A stretch of DNA of 64,000 nt from an uncultured Nostoc sp. (GCF_937863485.1 NZ_CALMFY010000243.1:1-64000), one strand, 5' to 3'; shown: positions 45,147 through 54,781, counted from the first letter of the stretch. The notes: generated by a model from the letters alone, not told the origin. Numbers and translations are program-made.

Positions 45147-45761
45147 ATGAAAGACCAACAAGGATCTAATCGTATTTCTTCAGGCGCAATTGCAGCCGTG
45201 TCAGCAGTGGTTGTAGCGGTGGGTGGCAGTGTAGCTTGGTTTACTTCCCACTCCAGTAATACTCCCACACCGTCAAACCCCTCTCAACAGATCGCTCAAC
45301 CAGTACAGCCATCAACTAGGCAGCCAGGTAATGAGCAAACGCCTAACGTTTATTGGCTAAGATCAAAGGACAAAAATATTGCTTTGGTTCCCCAGCCTGT
45401 TAAAGTGGCTTCTATACTACCCAACCAGCCTTTAGAAGCAGCTTTTCAAAGTTTGTTAGCAGGCCCACCAACAGGAGGGACAGATTCAACAACCATCCCT
45501 AAAGCAACCAAACTCTTGGGGCTGAAGTCAGAAAATAACGAGGTTCACGTTAATTTATCTGAAGATTTTACCAGCGGTGGTGGTAGCACCTCAATGATCG
45601 GTCGCGTAGGACAAGTTGTTTATACTGCGACAACTTTAAATCCTAAAGCCAAGGTGTACATTGACGTGAACGGCAAACCGTTGGATGTTTTAGGTGGTGA
45701 GGGTCTAGAGTTAGAACAGCCACTAACTCGTGAAAGCTTTCAGAAAAATTATCCGCTTTAA
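45147..45761 (+). CDS. GerMN-domain exported protein
   Basis: The protein (204 aa from the ATG at 45147) has a single N-terminal hydrophobic helix (residues 12-32, ISSGAIAAVSAVVVAVGGSV), a proline- and glutamine-rich linker (35-65) and a GerMN domain (about 70-190) with YWLRSKDKNIALVPQPV, LLAGPPTGG, LGLKSENNEVHVNLSEDF and AKVYIDVNGKPLDV. GerMN is a small ligand-binding domain found in spore germination and envelope proteins; here it probably acts at the periplasmic side of the plasma membrane, ligand unknown. A repeat block directly follows the stop codon. Confidence 0.85.
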   Translation: MKDQQGSNRISSGAIAAVSAVVVAVGGSVAWFTSHSSNTPTPSNPSQQIAQPVQPSTRQPGNEQTPNVYWLRSKDKNIALVPQPVKVASILPNQPLEAAFQSLLAGPPTGGTDSTTIPKATKLLGLKSENNEVHVNLSEDFTSGGGSTSMIGRVGQVVYTATTLNPKAKVYIDVNGKPLDVLGGEGLELEQPLTRESFQKNYPL

Positions 45762-45764
45762 AAA

Positions 45765-45925
45765 AGTTAGGAGTAGAGACGCGATTAATCGCGTCTGTGC
45801 AGGAGTGAGGAGTTTTAACTCATAACTCTGCCAATTTTAGATTTTGAATTTTGGATTTTGGATTAAAAAAAATTTAAAATCTAAAATCTAAAATCCAAAA
45901 TTGAATGACTCATAACTCATAACTC
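45765..45925. repeat. 160-bp repeat block, copy A (inverted relative to copy B)
   Basis: Contains GTTAGGAGTAGAGACGCG, the palindrome ACGCGATTAATCGCGT, AGGAGTGAGGAGTTTTAAC, and a run of heptamers (TTTTAGA, TTTTGGA) on one side and their inverse (AAAATCT, AAAATCC) on the other, so that it folds into a long hairpin by itself. Copy B is its reverse complement at 50855-51030, about 4.9 kb away. Confidence 0.82.
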
Positions 45926-45934
45926 TTATTAAGC

Positions 45935-46282
45935 TTACCGATTACCATTTAACACACGAAAATTACGGGCTTGCTGTTCTAACCTGGTGGCGAGGCGATC
46001 GCAAACCCGATTACACAAATCAAAAATCATTTGATCTTCCACCCGGTAATAGGCGCAAGTTCCTTCACTGCGGCGGCTAAGGATACCCGCTTGCCACATT
46101 ACCTTCAGGTGTTTTGACACATTTGCCTGAGAAGTCTGGGTTGCCTCTACCAACTCTTGCACGCATTTTTCTTCATCCCGTAATAAGTGGAGCAGCCGCA
46201 GGCGCATCGGCTCACTTAACAGGCTGAAGTATTCAGCTACTTGTTGCACCACTTCTGGCGGTAAAGGCAACGTTTGTTTCAT
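45935..46282 (-). CDS. ArsR-family transcriptional regulator
   Basis: The 115-aa protein is a winged-helix ArsR/SmtB-type repressor: FSLLSEPMRLRLLHLLRDEEKCVQELVEATQTSQANVSKHLKVMWQAGIL is the helix-turn-helix core, followed by a beta wing SRRSEGTCAYYRVED. Cysteines are few (KCVQEL, GTCAYY, DLCNRVCDRL), and the classical arsenite ELCVCDL motif is reduced to KCVQEL, so the ligand may be a different metal, redox state or other signal. It is convergent with the GerMN gene and separated from accB by 76 bp. Targets are unknown. Confidence 0.9.
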   Translation of the reverse strand: MKQTLPLPPEVVQQVAEYFSLLSEPMRLRLLHLLRDEEKCVQELVEATQTSQANVSKHLKVMWQAGILSRRSEGTCAYYRVEDQMIFDLCNRVCDRLATRLEQQARNFRVLNGNR

Positions 46283-46358
46283 CAGGATTAACCCGCAAGG
46301 ACTGAAAGTTTTAACGATGACTCATTTGAGATGACTCATTTCATATATAGATTAATAC

Positions 46359-46916
46359 TTAATCAGGGTTAATTCGCATCAAAGGTTGACCATATTCTAC
46401 AGCGTCACCATTTTGGAGGAGAATTTCCATCACCTGTCCGGAGACTTCGGCTTCGATTTCATTCATCAGCTTCATGGCCTCAATGATACAGACTGTTTGA
46501 CCCTTGCGGATGCGATCGCCCACTTCCACAAATGCCGCTTCCCCCGGTGCAGAAGCGCGATAAAACGTTCCCACCATTGGGGAAGGCACTTCTACTAATC
46601 TCTGATCAATGATTGAGGGAGGATTTACTGACAGCTGTAATTGTGTCCCAGCTCCAGTATTCTCAAATACGCGACCTGTGGCCACCTCTGTTACCGGACT
46701 CGTGGTGACCTGATTTGCCCCAGATGAACCCGATGGCAATCCCGAACCTACCACACCGCCTAAGGTCGCTTGACCTGCCGACAACACCTGATTGCTGACA
46801 CTCACAGCCTTACGGACTGTTAGTTCAAAGTCATCGCTTTTGAGCGTAACTTCTACAATATCTGTTTGTGCGATAGTTGCCAGTAGTTGGCGGATTTCAT
46901 TAAAGTCCAATGGCAC
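46359..46916 (-). CDS. accB: biotin carboxyl carrier protein of acetyl-CoA carboxylase
   Basis: AccB carries the biotin arm in fatty acid synthesis. Its 185 aa comprise an N-terminal assembly region (DFNEIRQLLATIAQTDIVEVTLKSDDFELTVRKA), a Pro/Ser/Gly-rich linker (45-100) and a biotinyl domain (110-185) with the lysine in IEAMKLMNEIEAEVSGQVMEIL. The start codon is GTG at 46916 (GTG CCA TTG GAC). It follows efp by 109 bp on the same strand; accB-efp linkage is common in cyanobacteria. Confidence 0.97.
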   Translation of the reverse strand: MPLDFNEIRQLLATIAQTDIVEVTLKSDDFELTVRKAVSVSNQVLSAGQATLGGVVGSGLPSGSSGANQVTTSPVTEVATGRVFENTGAGTQLQLSVNPPSIIDQRLVEVPSPMVGTFYRASAPGEAAFVEVGDRIRKGQTVCIIEAMKLMNEIEAEVSGQVMEILLQNGDAVEYGQPLMRINPD

Positions 46917-47025
46917 AGTTTTTATTACCTCGACCTATCCGTAAATGAGTATCTTAAGTGTGGCAGGGATTTAATCCCTATGTAGGGATTTAAATCAGGA
47001 GCAAGCATCTCGGTGGAGATGAAAG

Positions 47026-47583
47026 TTATTCCCTGCCTAAGTATTTATCCTCACGCGTATCAATCTTGATGCGTTCTCCTTGGGTGATAAACAAGGGAAC
47101 CATCACAGTTGCCCCAGTTTCCACAATTGCTGGTTTTGTACCACCTGTAGCCGTGTCACCTTTAACGCCTGGGTCTGTTTGGACTATTTCTAGAACCACA
47201 GAATTGGGCAGTTCTACTTCAAGCACTTGCTCGCCCCAACGGATGACGCTGACTTCCATACCTTCTTTGAGGTATTTTATGCGATCGCCAATCTGCGTTA
47301 CGCTCAATCTGCCTTCTTCGTATGTTTCCATATCCATAAAGACAAACTCATCGCCTTCTTTATAGGTATGCTGCATTGTGCTTTTTTCCAGAGTAGCTTG
47401 CGGCAATGTTTCGCCTGCTCGGAACGTTTTTTCCATCACGTTCCCACTCTGAACATTTCTCAGTTTGGTACGTACAAAGGCAGAACCTTTGCCTGGCTTA
47501 ACGTGGAGGAATTCGAGCACTCGCCATACAGACCCGTCTAATACAATTGAAACACCAGGTCGAAAATCGTTACTGGAGATCAT
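47026..47583 (-). CDS. efp: elongation factor P
   Basis: EF-P helps ribosomes through polyproline stretches. The 185-aa protein has the three-domain layout: N-terminal KOW-like domain with the tip lysine in [15 protein letters not shown], followed by two OB domains ([70 protein letters not shown]). I choose the ATG at 47583 because [10 protein letters not shown] is the family start; the frame extends upstream to 47631 only through non-conserved codons. Located upstream of accB. Confidence 0.97.
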   Translation of the reverse strand: MISSNDFRPGVSIVLDGSVWRVLEFLHVKPGKGSAFVRTKLRNVQSGNVMEKTFRAGETLPQATLEKSTMQHTYKEGDEFVFMDMETYEEGRLSVTQIGDRIKYLKEGMEVSVIRWGEQVLEVELPNSVVLEIVQTDPGVKGDTATGGTKPAIVETGATVMVPLFITQGERIKIDTREDKYLGRE

Positions 47584-47656
47584 GAAACTTTCAAATTTTG
47601 GAAGACAATCGGCATTTATTGTACCCTTCAAGCGGGGTAATTAGTTATTATTTAGT

Positions 47657-47698
47657 CATTGGGCATTGGGCATTGGGCATTGGGCATTGAGCATTGGG
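47657..47698 (+). repeat. CATTGGG heptanucleotide tandem repeat (STRR), six units
   Basis: Six consecutive units of CATTGGG (one is CATTGAG) lie upstream of efp. Such heptamer STRRs are typical of heterocystous cyanobacteria and vary in copy number between strains. Confidence 0.92.
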
Positions 47699-47913
47699 CG
47701 TGGGTTATTCTTTTTGTCCCCCTTGTCCCGCTACTCCCTACTCCCCACTCTTTCTTAGCTTCCCATCTGCTAATCTGGCTCTTTGCATTTAATTTTGACT
47801 CAGCACCCAGCACGGGCTAAATGCCCTACTATCGTTAACAGCACTCCTACTGTGGGAAGATGATTGATGGGTTACGTCCAGTCAACAATTTAATGCTGCA
47901 TTTGAGTTATCCC

Positions 47914-49020
47914 ATGTCTAACCTATTAAAATCCTGGCTGAAGAACAGCCTAATGGCAATATTGCTGGTAACAATATTTTTAGGCATAACTACAGCTGGG
48001 TGGACTCCCTCCAGTAGCGCCGCGCTGCCAGCCGGCAACGCAATTACCGATGGCAAGGCTCTGTTGCGGTATGCACTCCCGATAGATAACAAACCTGTAC
48101 GAGAACTACAAGCGAGTTTAGAGGACATCTCTGCCCAACTGCGGGCGAATCGGCGGTGGGGTGCTATTTCCAAAGACATCAGCCAAGCATCCCGTATTCT
48201 CGATAAACCCTCTCAAATATTAACAAGTGTTCCCGAAGAACGCCAACCCCAAGCCGAAGCTTGGATTACCGAGTTAAAATCTGGGGTAGGTAAATTACAA
48301 GAATTGGCAAACAGCAAAGATAAAGAACAAGTTCTGCAAGACAGAGGCAAACTTCTGAATCTCATAACTGGGTTAGAAGAGTCAATGGTGAAAGAATTCC
48401 CCTTTGAAGTACCTGCCCAGTACAGTAACCTACCACAACTTAAAGGTCGTGCCACTGTAGAATTCAAAACCAATAAAGGCGATTTGACCCTCGTAGTGGA
48501 CGGTTATAGCGCCCCTGTCACTGCTGGTAATTTTGTAGATTTGGTGCAGAGGGGTTTTTATAATGGTTTAGAGTTTACCCGTTCTGAAGAATCTTACTTT
48601 CTGCAAACTGGAGATCCAGCCGGCAAAGACGTGGGTTTCATTGATCCAAAGACGGGCAAATATCGCGCCATTCCCTTAGAAGTTTTAGTTCAGGGTGATA
48701 AAGCACCTACCTATGGCATTACACTAGAAGAAGCTGGTCGTTATATCGATATGCCAGTTCTGCCTTTCTCTGCTTTTGGTGCAGTGGTGATGGCTCGTCC
48801 CGAAAGTGAAGTAAATGGTGGTTCATCACAATTTTTCTTCTTTTTGTTTGAACCAGAACTCACCCCCGCCGGACGCAACCTATTGGATGGTCGTTATGCC
48901 GTTTTTGGCTATCTCACCGAAGGCAAAGAAATTTTGGATAAACTGAAAGCGGGTGACAAAATTGAATCGGCAACTGTGGTTCAGGGAATAGAAAATCTGG
49001 TTGAGCCGCAAGCAGCATAA
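47914..49020 (+). CDS. lumenal cyclophilin-type peptidyl-prolyl isomerase (CYP38/TLP40-like)
   Basis: From the ATG at 47914 the protein has 368 aa with a signal peptide (MSNLLKSWLKNSLMAILLVTIFLGITTAG). It has an N-terminal helical bundle (about 45-185; LPAGNAITDGKALLRYALP, the LRANRRWGAISKDISQA motif) and a C-terminal cyclophilin domain (about 190-365: VEFKTNKGDLTLVVDGYSAPVTAGNFVDLVQRGFYNGLEF, SSQFFFFLFEPELTPAGRNLLDGRYAVFGYLTEGKEIL). This layout matches the thylakoid lumen protein CYP38/TLP40 of plants, which assists photosystem II assembly. The frame extends upstream to 47860, but the later ATG starts the signal peptide. Active-site Arg is not obvious, suggesting a chaperone role. Confidence 0.9.
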   Translation: MSNLLKSWLKNSLMAILLVTIFLGITTAGWTPSSSAALPAGNAITDGKALLRYALPIDNKPVRELQASLEDISAQLRANRRWGAISKDISQASRILDKPSQILTSVPEERQPQAEAWITELKSGVGKLQELANSKDKEQVLQDRGKLLNLITGLEESMVKEFPFEVPAQYSNLPQLKGRATVEFKTNKGDLTLVVDGYSAPVTAGNFVDLVQRGFYNGLEFTRSEESYFLQTGDPAGKDVGFIDPKTGKYRAIPLEVLVQGDKAPTYGITLEEAGRYIDMPVLPFSAFGAVVMARPESEVNGGSSQFFFFLFEPELTPAGRNLLDGRYAVFGYLTEGKEILDKLKAGDKIESATVVQGIENLVEPQAA

Positions 49021-49116
49021 GAGGAGAGCAGGGGAAGCAGGAGATCAGGCAGATGAGGGAGAATAATTACTAACTCCTGTACAGACAAAGATTTTTCGCG
49101 TCTCTACTTCTAACTC

Positions 49117-49719
49117 CTAACTCCCCTGACTCAGATTCCCAGCGGTAAACACCTGATCAACTGCGTTCACGAAGTGTGCCGCAGGTATCGCTAATTCTGG
49201 AAAAGCCCGTGATCCAATTTGCTCACTAGCAATAAAAATTGTTTCTTCATAAAATCCATCTTCCAGTAGTAACACTGAAATTTTTGCCTCTATTGGGTCT
49301 ACAATCCAATATTCAGGAACCTCTAAGGCTGCATATTCGGAGCGTTTATGACGATAATCCCGTTTCACCGATTCTGGACTGACCACCTCGACAATTAGTA
49401 ACGGAGGTGACTCAAATACTGCTGAGGCATTCAACAATTCTCTAGCTTGCTCCAGTGTTACTACACACAAATCAGTTAATCTAGATTTATTTCTACCCGT
49501 TCTCACCCCGCTTTCCCGAAAACACAGCCAAGTAGAGTTACAACGTTTGATTTCTGCTTTCAGGGCAGTATCCAAAAAATCGACAATCAGGAAATGTTCA
49601 ATAGTCGGTGGGTTCATTAACTCCAGCTTGCCATCCACCAGTTCATAATGAAAATCGTTGCCATGATCATAGGTTAAGTATTCCTCAAACGTGATACTGG
49701 TTACTGGTGTTGTTACCAT
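49117..49719 (-). CDS. Uma2 family protein (DUF820)
   Basis: The 200-aa protein has the Uma2 features ITFEEYLTYDHGNDFHYELVDGKLELMNPPTIEH, then SRLTDLCVV, PPLLIVEVVSPESVKRDYRHKRSEYAALEVPEYWIVDP. The acidic and lysine positions of the nuclease-like fold (EVVSPESVKRDYRHK) are present. It is full length and intact. It lies convergent with the cyclophilin gene and divergent from thiL, within the segment bounded by the inverted 160-bp repeats. Function unknown. Confidence 0.9.
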   Translation of the reverse strand: MVTTPVTSITFEEYLTYDHGNDFHYELVDGKLELMNPPTIEHFLIVDFLDTALKAEIKRCNSTWLCFRESGVRTGRNKSRLTDLCVVTLEQARELLNASAVFESPPLLIVEVVSPESVKRDYRHKRSEYAALEVPEYWIVDPIEAKISVLLLEDGFYEETIFIASEQIGSRAFPELAIPAAHFVNAVDQVFTAGNLSQGS

Positions 49720-49808
49720 CCCAACTGACTCCTAGACGATACTTTTATATTAAACAGTAAAGCAAATCATCAGTTTTCTTAGTAATTTTGCAACACGGAA
49801 AACCGATT

Positions 49809-50852
49809 GTGAACAGTGAATTATCTTCCCTACAAGTACAAGATATTGGAGAACAAGGTCTTTTAGAAAGATTGCAGCGCTTCTGTCCTCCAGAAATTAT
49901 TGGAGATGATGCAGCAGTGCTTGTGACTGCACCAGAGCAATCTTTGGTGGTGACTACAGATGTGCTGGTTGATGGCGTACATTTCAGTAATGTCACCACT
50001 TCCCCAGAAGATGCTGGTTGGCGAGCTGCTGCTGCCAATTTATCAGATTTAGCAGCAATGGGTGCTTCGCCATTAGGAATCACCGTCGGTTTGGGACTCC
50101 CCGGTGAAGTTAGGGTGAGTTGGGTTGAGCGACTATACCAGGGAATGACAGAATGCCTGCAAAAATACAATACCTCAATTGTCGGGGGTGATATTGTGCG
50201 ATCGCCTGTAATTACTCTGGCAATTACCGCTTTTGGTCAAGTTAACTCAAGTCAAATTATCCGCCGTTCTGCTGCTGTTGTCGGGGATGCGATCGTCGTT
50301 ACAGGTGTTCATGGAGCCTCCCACGCTGGCTTAGAATTACTCTTACATCCCGAATTGGGAGAAAACCTCAACAACGAAGAAAAGACGGCTCTAATCCTCG
50401 CACACCAACGCCCACAGCCACGGTTAGATGTCTTACCAATCCTCCAGAAAATTTTAAATTTCCAATCCAAAATCCAAAATCTAAAATCCAAAATTCCTGT
50501 CGCTGGTATGGATAGCAGCGATGGTTTGGCGGATGCGATTATCCAAATTTGCCGTGCCAGTGGCGTTGGCGCTGTGCTAGAACGCAGACAAATTTCCTTC
50601 CCAGCAGCTTTTGACCATTGGCTGACACCAGAGCAAGCGCTAAAATATACTTTATACGGTGGCGAAGACTTTGAATTAGTGCTGTGTTTGCCACAAGAGC
50701 CAGCATTAGCCTTGGTGCAACATCTTGGTGAGAGGGCTGCGATCGTGGGCAAGATTACACCCGGATCAACAGTACTATTTCACGACGAACAAAAAAAATT
50801 CCCTGACCAAGTTCTGAGTCTTAGCCAGGGATTTCAACACTTCAAAAGTTAG
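49809..50852 (+). CDS. thiL: thiamine-monophosphate kinase with an in-frame heptamer-repeat insertion
   Basis: ThiL phosphorylates thiamine phosphate to the cofactor thiamine diphosphate. From the GTG at 49809 it has 347 aa: FCPPEIIGDDAAVLV (metal-binding Asp pair), LVDGVHFSNVTTSPEDAGWRAAAANLSDLAAMGASPLG, GGDIVRSP, MDSSDGLADAI and YGGEDFELVLCLP. A stretch at about residues 215-228 (NFQSKIQNLKSKIP) is encoded by the heptamer-type repeat AAAATCC/AAAATCT (50455-50499), giving extra residues that other ThiL proteins should lack. The reading frame is kept. An upstream TTG at 49788 is less likely as start. Confidence 0.92.
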   Translation: MNSELSSLQVQDIGEQGLLERLQRFCPPEIIGDDAAVLVTAPEQSLVVTTDVLVDGVHFSNVTTSPEDAGWRAAAANLSDLAAMGASPLGITVGLGLPGEVRVSWVERLYQGMTECLQKYNTSIVGGDIVRSPVITLAITAFGQVNSSQIIRRSAAVVGDAIVVTGVHGASHAGLELLLHPELGENLNNEEKTALILAHQRPQPRLDVLPILQKILNFQSKIQNLKSKIPVAGMDSSDGLADAIIQICRASGVGAVLERRQISFPAAFDHWLTPEQALKYTLYGGEDFELVLCLPQEPALALVQHLGERAAIVGKITPGSTVLFHDEQKKFPDQVLSLSQGFQHFKS

Positions 50853-50854
50853 AA

Positions 50855-51030
50855 GTTATGAGTTATGAGTCATTCAATTTTGGATTTTAGATTTTAAATT
50901 TTTTTTAATCCAAAATCCAAAATTCAAAATCTAAAATTGGCAGAGTTATGAGTTTTAATTCCTCACTCTTCATTCCTAACTCCTCACTCCTGCACAGACG
51001 CGATTAATCGCGTCTCTACTCCTAACTCTT
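50855..51030. repeat. 160-bp repeat block, copy B
   Basis: It is nearly the reverse complement of copy A (45765-45925), including the heptamer hairpin (TTTTAGATTTTAAATTTT ... AAAATCC), GCAGAGTTATGAGTTTTAA and the palindrome ACGCGATTAATCGCGT; copy B has one additional 20-base duplication of CTCACTC/TAACTCC type. It lies between thiL and gap2, which converge here, and may double as their terminator. Confidence 0.82.
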
Positions 51031-51033
51031 TAA

Positions 51034-52047
51034 TTAAACCCACTTCTGGGCTACCAATTCTGCCAAATCCAAGACTCGTTGGCTGTAACCCCACTCGTTG
51101 TCATACCACGCCATAACTTTCACTAAGTCATTGCCCATAACCAAAGTCAAGCTGGCATCAACAATCGAAGAAGCATCACTACCTTGATAATCGGAAGATA
51201 CCAGTTCGAGATCGCTATAGTCCAAAATGCCTTTAAGTGAACCTTCGGCAGCATCTTTGAAAGCTTGGTTAACTTCTTCAGTAATAGTACGCTTCTCAAC
51301 CTGAACTACGAAATCTACCATTGAGACGTTCGGGGTAGGTACACGCAAGGCAACACCATTTAGCTTGCCTTTGAGGTCTGGGATAACCAGCGCCACTGCT
51401 TTTGCTGCACCAGTGGAGGTGGGTACAATATTGATCGCTGCTGCCCTCGCCCGTCGCAAATCCCGGTGAGAAGCGTCTAGCAAGCGCTGGTCACCTGTAT
51501 AGCTATGGGTGGTGGTCATCGTACCTTTGATGATGCCGAACTTATCGTTCAACACTTTGGCGATCGGCGCCAAGCAGTTGGTAGTACAGCTAGCATTACT
51601 GATAATGTTGTGTATGTTGTGATCATAGCCGTGATGATTCACACCAATCACAAAAGTGCCATCCTCGTTCTTACCAGGAGCGGTAATCAGAACTTTCTTA
51701 GCTCCAGCATTCACATGCTTCAGCGCTCCTTCTTTGCTAGTAAACACCCCCGTTGCTTCGATAACTAGGTCAATTCCCCAATCTCTCCAGGGCAACTTTT
51801 CTGGGTTGCGATCGGATACGCACTTAATGGTCTTACCGTTAACGATGATAGAGTTATCATCGGCACTAATCTCAGCACCTTTGATCTTCCCTAGCATCGA
51901 GTCATACTTCAGCAGATGAGCATTGGTTCTAGGGTCTGACGTGTCATTAATAGCCACAAGGTCGATTTTACTATTCTCTCTACCCACCCAGCAGCGCGCA
52001 AAGTTACGTCCAATCCGCCCGAAACCGTTGATTGCAACTCTAATCAC
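51034..52047 (-). CDS. gap2: glyceraldehyde-3-phosphate dehydrogenase, Gap2 type
   Basis: GAPDH acts in the Calvin cycle and gluconeogenesis in the Gap2 form, using NADPH or NADH. The 337-aa sequence from the GTG at 52047 begins [18 protein letters not shown] and has the catalytic [12 protein letters not shown], the sulfate/phosphate-binding [26 protein letters not shown] and the C-terminal [20 protein letters not shown]. The frame can be extended to 52098, but the extra 17 residues ([17 protein letters not shown]) are not part of the family. Neighbouring nadD is in the same direction and murC is divergent. Confidence 0.96.
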   Translation of the reverse strand: MIRVAINGFGRIGRNFARCWVGRENSKIDLVAINDTSDPRTNAHLLKYDSMLGKIKGAEISADDNSIIVNGKTIKCVSDRNPEKLPWRDWGIDLVIEATGVFTSKEGALKHVNAGAKKVLITAPGKNEDGTFVIGVNHHGYDHNIHNIISNASCTTNCLAPIAKVLNDKFGIIKGTMTTTHSYTGDQRLLDASHRDLRRARAAAINIVPTSTGAAKAVALVIPDLKGKLNGVALRVPTPNVSMVDFVVQVEKRTITEEVNQAFKDAAEGSLKGILDYSDLELVSSDYQGSDASSIVDASLTLVMGNDLVKVMAWYDNEWGYSQRVLDLAELVAQKWV

Positions 52048-52163
52048 AGTGTCTTGCCCTCTGTATTTATGCTTATATGTTGATATCGTTGACCCCAATC
52101 ATATCGCAAACGGGGGGAGCAATAATAACCATAAACTGTTAGATCAATAAAAAAACACATAAT

Positions 52164-52790
52164 TTATTCAGATTTGTTCGAGTAGAGATTGTTGTTAGTG
52201 ATATATGATCTGACCAATTCCGGGACTAAATAACGAATTGACTGGCGTTCGCGGCAAAATTTGCGAATTAGACTTGACGAAACTCCTACTAAAGGTATAT
52301 TTAAGAGTTGCCAGTGAATGGTGAAAGACTGCTCCCTGAGTTGTTGCTCCACTTGCTTGCAGATTAATTTGCTTTGAGTTATAGTCTCACCACCTAGCAG
52401 TCGGGGTGCGATTAACCAATCACACATTTGTGCTAGTTCGTGTCCACGGTACCAACGGGGTAAGGTTTGGAAAGTATCCAAGCCTACAATCCAGTACCAG
52501 TGAGTATTTAGGTAAGAAGCAGATAAGTCGATCAGGGTGTTAATGGCATAGGAAGTCCCAGAGCGATTTGCCTCCACTAGTGAGACAGTAAACGCTAGGT
52601 TGTCTTTTATGGCTAATTGCAGCATTTCCACACGATGCTCAAACAAAGCTGCTTCTTTATGAGGAGGATTTAGGGATGGCACCCAAATTACCTTTTCAAG
52701 GGATACTTCTTGCATTGCTGTCTCAGCTACGAGCAGGTGTCCCCAATGAATTGGATCAAATGTGCCACCAAAAATTGCTAGTTGCTGCAT
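52164..52790 (-). CDS. nadD: nicotinate-nucleotide adenylyltransferase
   Basis: NadD makes deamido-NAD from nicotinate mononucleotide. From the ATG at 52790 the protein has 208 aa and begins MQQLAIFGGTFDPIHWGHLLVA with the nucleotidyltransferase (T/H)xGH motif; ISSSLIRK-like GVSSSLIRKFCRERQSIRYLVPELV near the C-terminus is the second nucleotide-binding motif. The Trp-x-Gly-x-Asp segment YWIVGLDTFQTLPRW is typical of NadD. The frame extends upstream to 52838 without similarity. It is followed by gap2, 116 bp downstream. Confidence 0.9.
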   Translation of the reverse strand: MQQLAIFGGTFDPIHWGHLLVAETAMQEVSLEKVIWVPSLNPPHKEAALFEHRVEMLQLAIKDNLAFTVSLVEANRSGTSYAINTLIDLSASYLNTHWYWIVGLDTFQTLPRWYRGHELAQMCDWLIAPRLLGGETITQSKLICKQVEQQLREQSFTIHWQLLNIPLVGVSSSLIRKFCRERQSIRYLVPELVRSYITNNNLYSNKSE

Positions 52791-53193
52791 CCAGTTATGC
52801 TTGGGTTTTATGCAATTGAAAAATAGTTTCATTACCAATGTACTATTGTAGTCAATTCACGCCTAGACTTGATGCAATTTAAAATCAGTTTCACTAAACA
52901 ATGTATTATGTAGCCAATTCCAGTAAGGTAGCCAAAAATATGTATTTGACATTACAAGAATTTCTTTCCCGATGTAGCCAAAATTTTGAGAATAATCTTA
53001 AGAACAGTTCAAAAATAGCAAAAACCTCCAACCAAGGTAAAATCATTCTGAACCAGCAAAACCAGAGCATAAACATCATCTGGGCATTAAACATAAACAT
53101 GAGATAGGAGCAGTTACGGTAAAAATCAAATTCCTGTTATGATACGCGTGTCATTTGTGATTATGGTGTGGTGTGGTGTAAGAGGAGCAATAA

Positions 53194-54657
53194 ATGACTA
53201 ATTCTGTAGATTTTAGTGGTAGACCATTTCATTTCATTGGCATCGGTGGCATAGGTATGTCTGCTCTGGCATACGTTCTCACCAAGCGTCAATTTCCAGT
53301 ATCAGGTTCGGATCTTCGTCCCAACCACATTACGCACAAATTGGAATCTATTGGTGCTCATATTTTTGGTAGACAAGAGGCAAGCAATCTTGAATTCTTT
53401 CGCCCTCAGGTATTGGCTAATGCAGTAGTATTAAATTCACAAGAACAATTACCTACTGCTACTAAGTCAAAACTACCTCAAGTCATTTGTTCAACAGCAA
53501 TTAACACGAATAATTTAGAATACAAAGCAGCGCTGGAATTAGGTTGTCCAATTTTACATCGTTCAGATGTACTAGCCGCTTTAATTTCCGATTACTACAG
53601 TATTGCAGTAGCAGGAACACACGGCAAAACTACAACCAGTAGCATGATTGGCTATATGCTTCTGGAAGCAGGTCTAGATCCCACGATTTTAGTGGGTGGC
53701 GAAGTCAATGCTTGGGAAGGTAATGCTCGATTGGGACAAAGCCAATATTTGGTGGCCGAAGCAGATGAATCTGATGGTTCTTTGGTAAAACACGCTCCAG
53801 AAATTGGCATCATCACCAATATTGAACTCGATCATCCTGACCATTACGATACATTAGAAGAAGTCATTGACATCTTCCAGACATTTGCTGAGGGTTGTAA
53901 AACGTTAATAGGTAGCATTGACTGTGCTACAGTGCGCGATCGCTTGCAACCCACAATCAGCTACAGCTTATACTCAGATACCGATGCTGACTACACCGTA
54001 ACTAATATTGATTATCGTGCTGATGGCACCACGGCTTTAGTTTGGGAAAGAGGCAAAGCTTTGGGCGTATTGAATTTGCGGCTGCTCAGTCGGCACAATC
54101 TCAGCAATGCTCTAGCAGCGGTGGCTGTTGGTCGCGCGTTGGGCTTAGAATTTGGAGCAATTGCCAAAGGCATTGCCACCTTTGAAGGAGCAAGACGACG
54201 CTTTGAGTTCCGAGGTGAAGTTGGTGGTATTACCTTCATTGATGACTATGCTCATCACCCCAGCGAGATTCGTGCTACTCTGGCCGCAGCACGCTTACAG
54301 GCAAGACCAGGGCAAAGAGTGGTTGCCATCTTCCAACCCCATCGCTATACCCGGACACTGACCTTTTTAAAAGAATTTGCCGAGTCCTTTACCCATGCTG
54401 ATTTGGTTGTGCTGACTGATATTTACAGTGCAGGCGAACCCAATTTAGGGCAAATTAGTGGTGAATATCTAGCGGCGGAAATTGCTAAACAGCATTCGCA
54501 GACAGTTTATCAACCAACTTTACCCGCAGTGTGTGAGTACTTGCTGCAAACACTACGCCCAGGAGATTTGGCGCTGTTTTTGGGGGCTGGGAACTTGAAT
54601 CAGGTGATTCCTGAAGTAATTACAACACTTTGTGAGCCTGCTAAAGCCACATCCTAA
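53194..54657 (+). CDS. murC: UDP-N-acetylmuramate-L-alanine ligase
   Basis: MurC adds L-Ala to UDP-MurNAc in peptidoglycan synthesis in the cytoplasm. The 487-aa protein starts FHFIGIGGIGMSALAYVLTKR (nucleotide-binding), has the ATP-binding AVAGTHGKTTTSSMIGYMLLEA, LVAEADESDGSLVKHAPEIGIITNIELDHPDHY, and a C-terminal DDYAHHPSEIRATLAAAR. Length and motif order are normal. It begins an operon with murB 124 bp downstream. Upstream is a GTGTGGTGTGGTGTAAGAGGAG stretch that ends in a good ribosome site (the last eight bases). Confidence 0.98.
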   Translation: MTNSVDFSGRPFHFIGIGGIGMSALAYVLTKRQFPVSGSDLRPNHITHKLESIGAHIFGRQEASNLEFFRPQVLANAVVLNSQEQLPTATKSKLPQVICSTAINTNNLEYKAALELGCPILHRSDVLAALISDYYSIAVAGTHGKTTTSSMIGYMLLEAGLDPTILVGGEVNAWEGNARLGQSQYLVAEADESDGSLVKHAPEIGIITNIELDHPDHYDTLEEVIDIFQTFAEGCKTLIGSIDCATVRDRLQPTISYSLYSDTDADYTVTNIDYRADGTTALVWERGKALGVLNLRLLSRHNLSNALAAVAVGRALGLEFGAIAKGIATFEGARRRFEFRGEVGGITFIDDYAHHPSEIRATLAAARLQARPGQRVVAIFQPHRYTRTLTFLKEFAESFTHADLVVLTDIYSAGEPNLGQISGEYLAAEIAKQHSQTVYQPTLPAVCEYLLQTLRPGDLALFLGAGNLNQVIPEVITTLCEPAKATS

Positions 54658-54781
54658 GTGGAGACTTTGCGAAGTTTTATTTCTGAGCAAAGCGCCCCTC
54701 TAGCAACGGTTTCATAGGTTAACTCTATTACCGTATCTTTGCGGTAAATAAATGTAAAAATTTTACCAAAACAAAGTAAAG

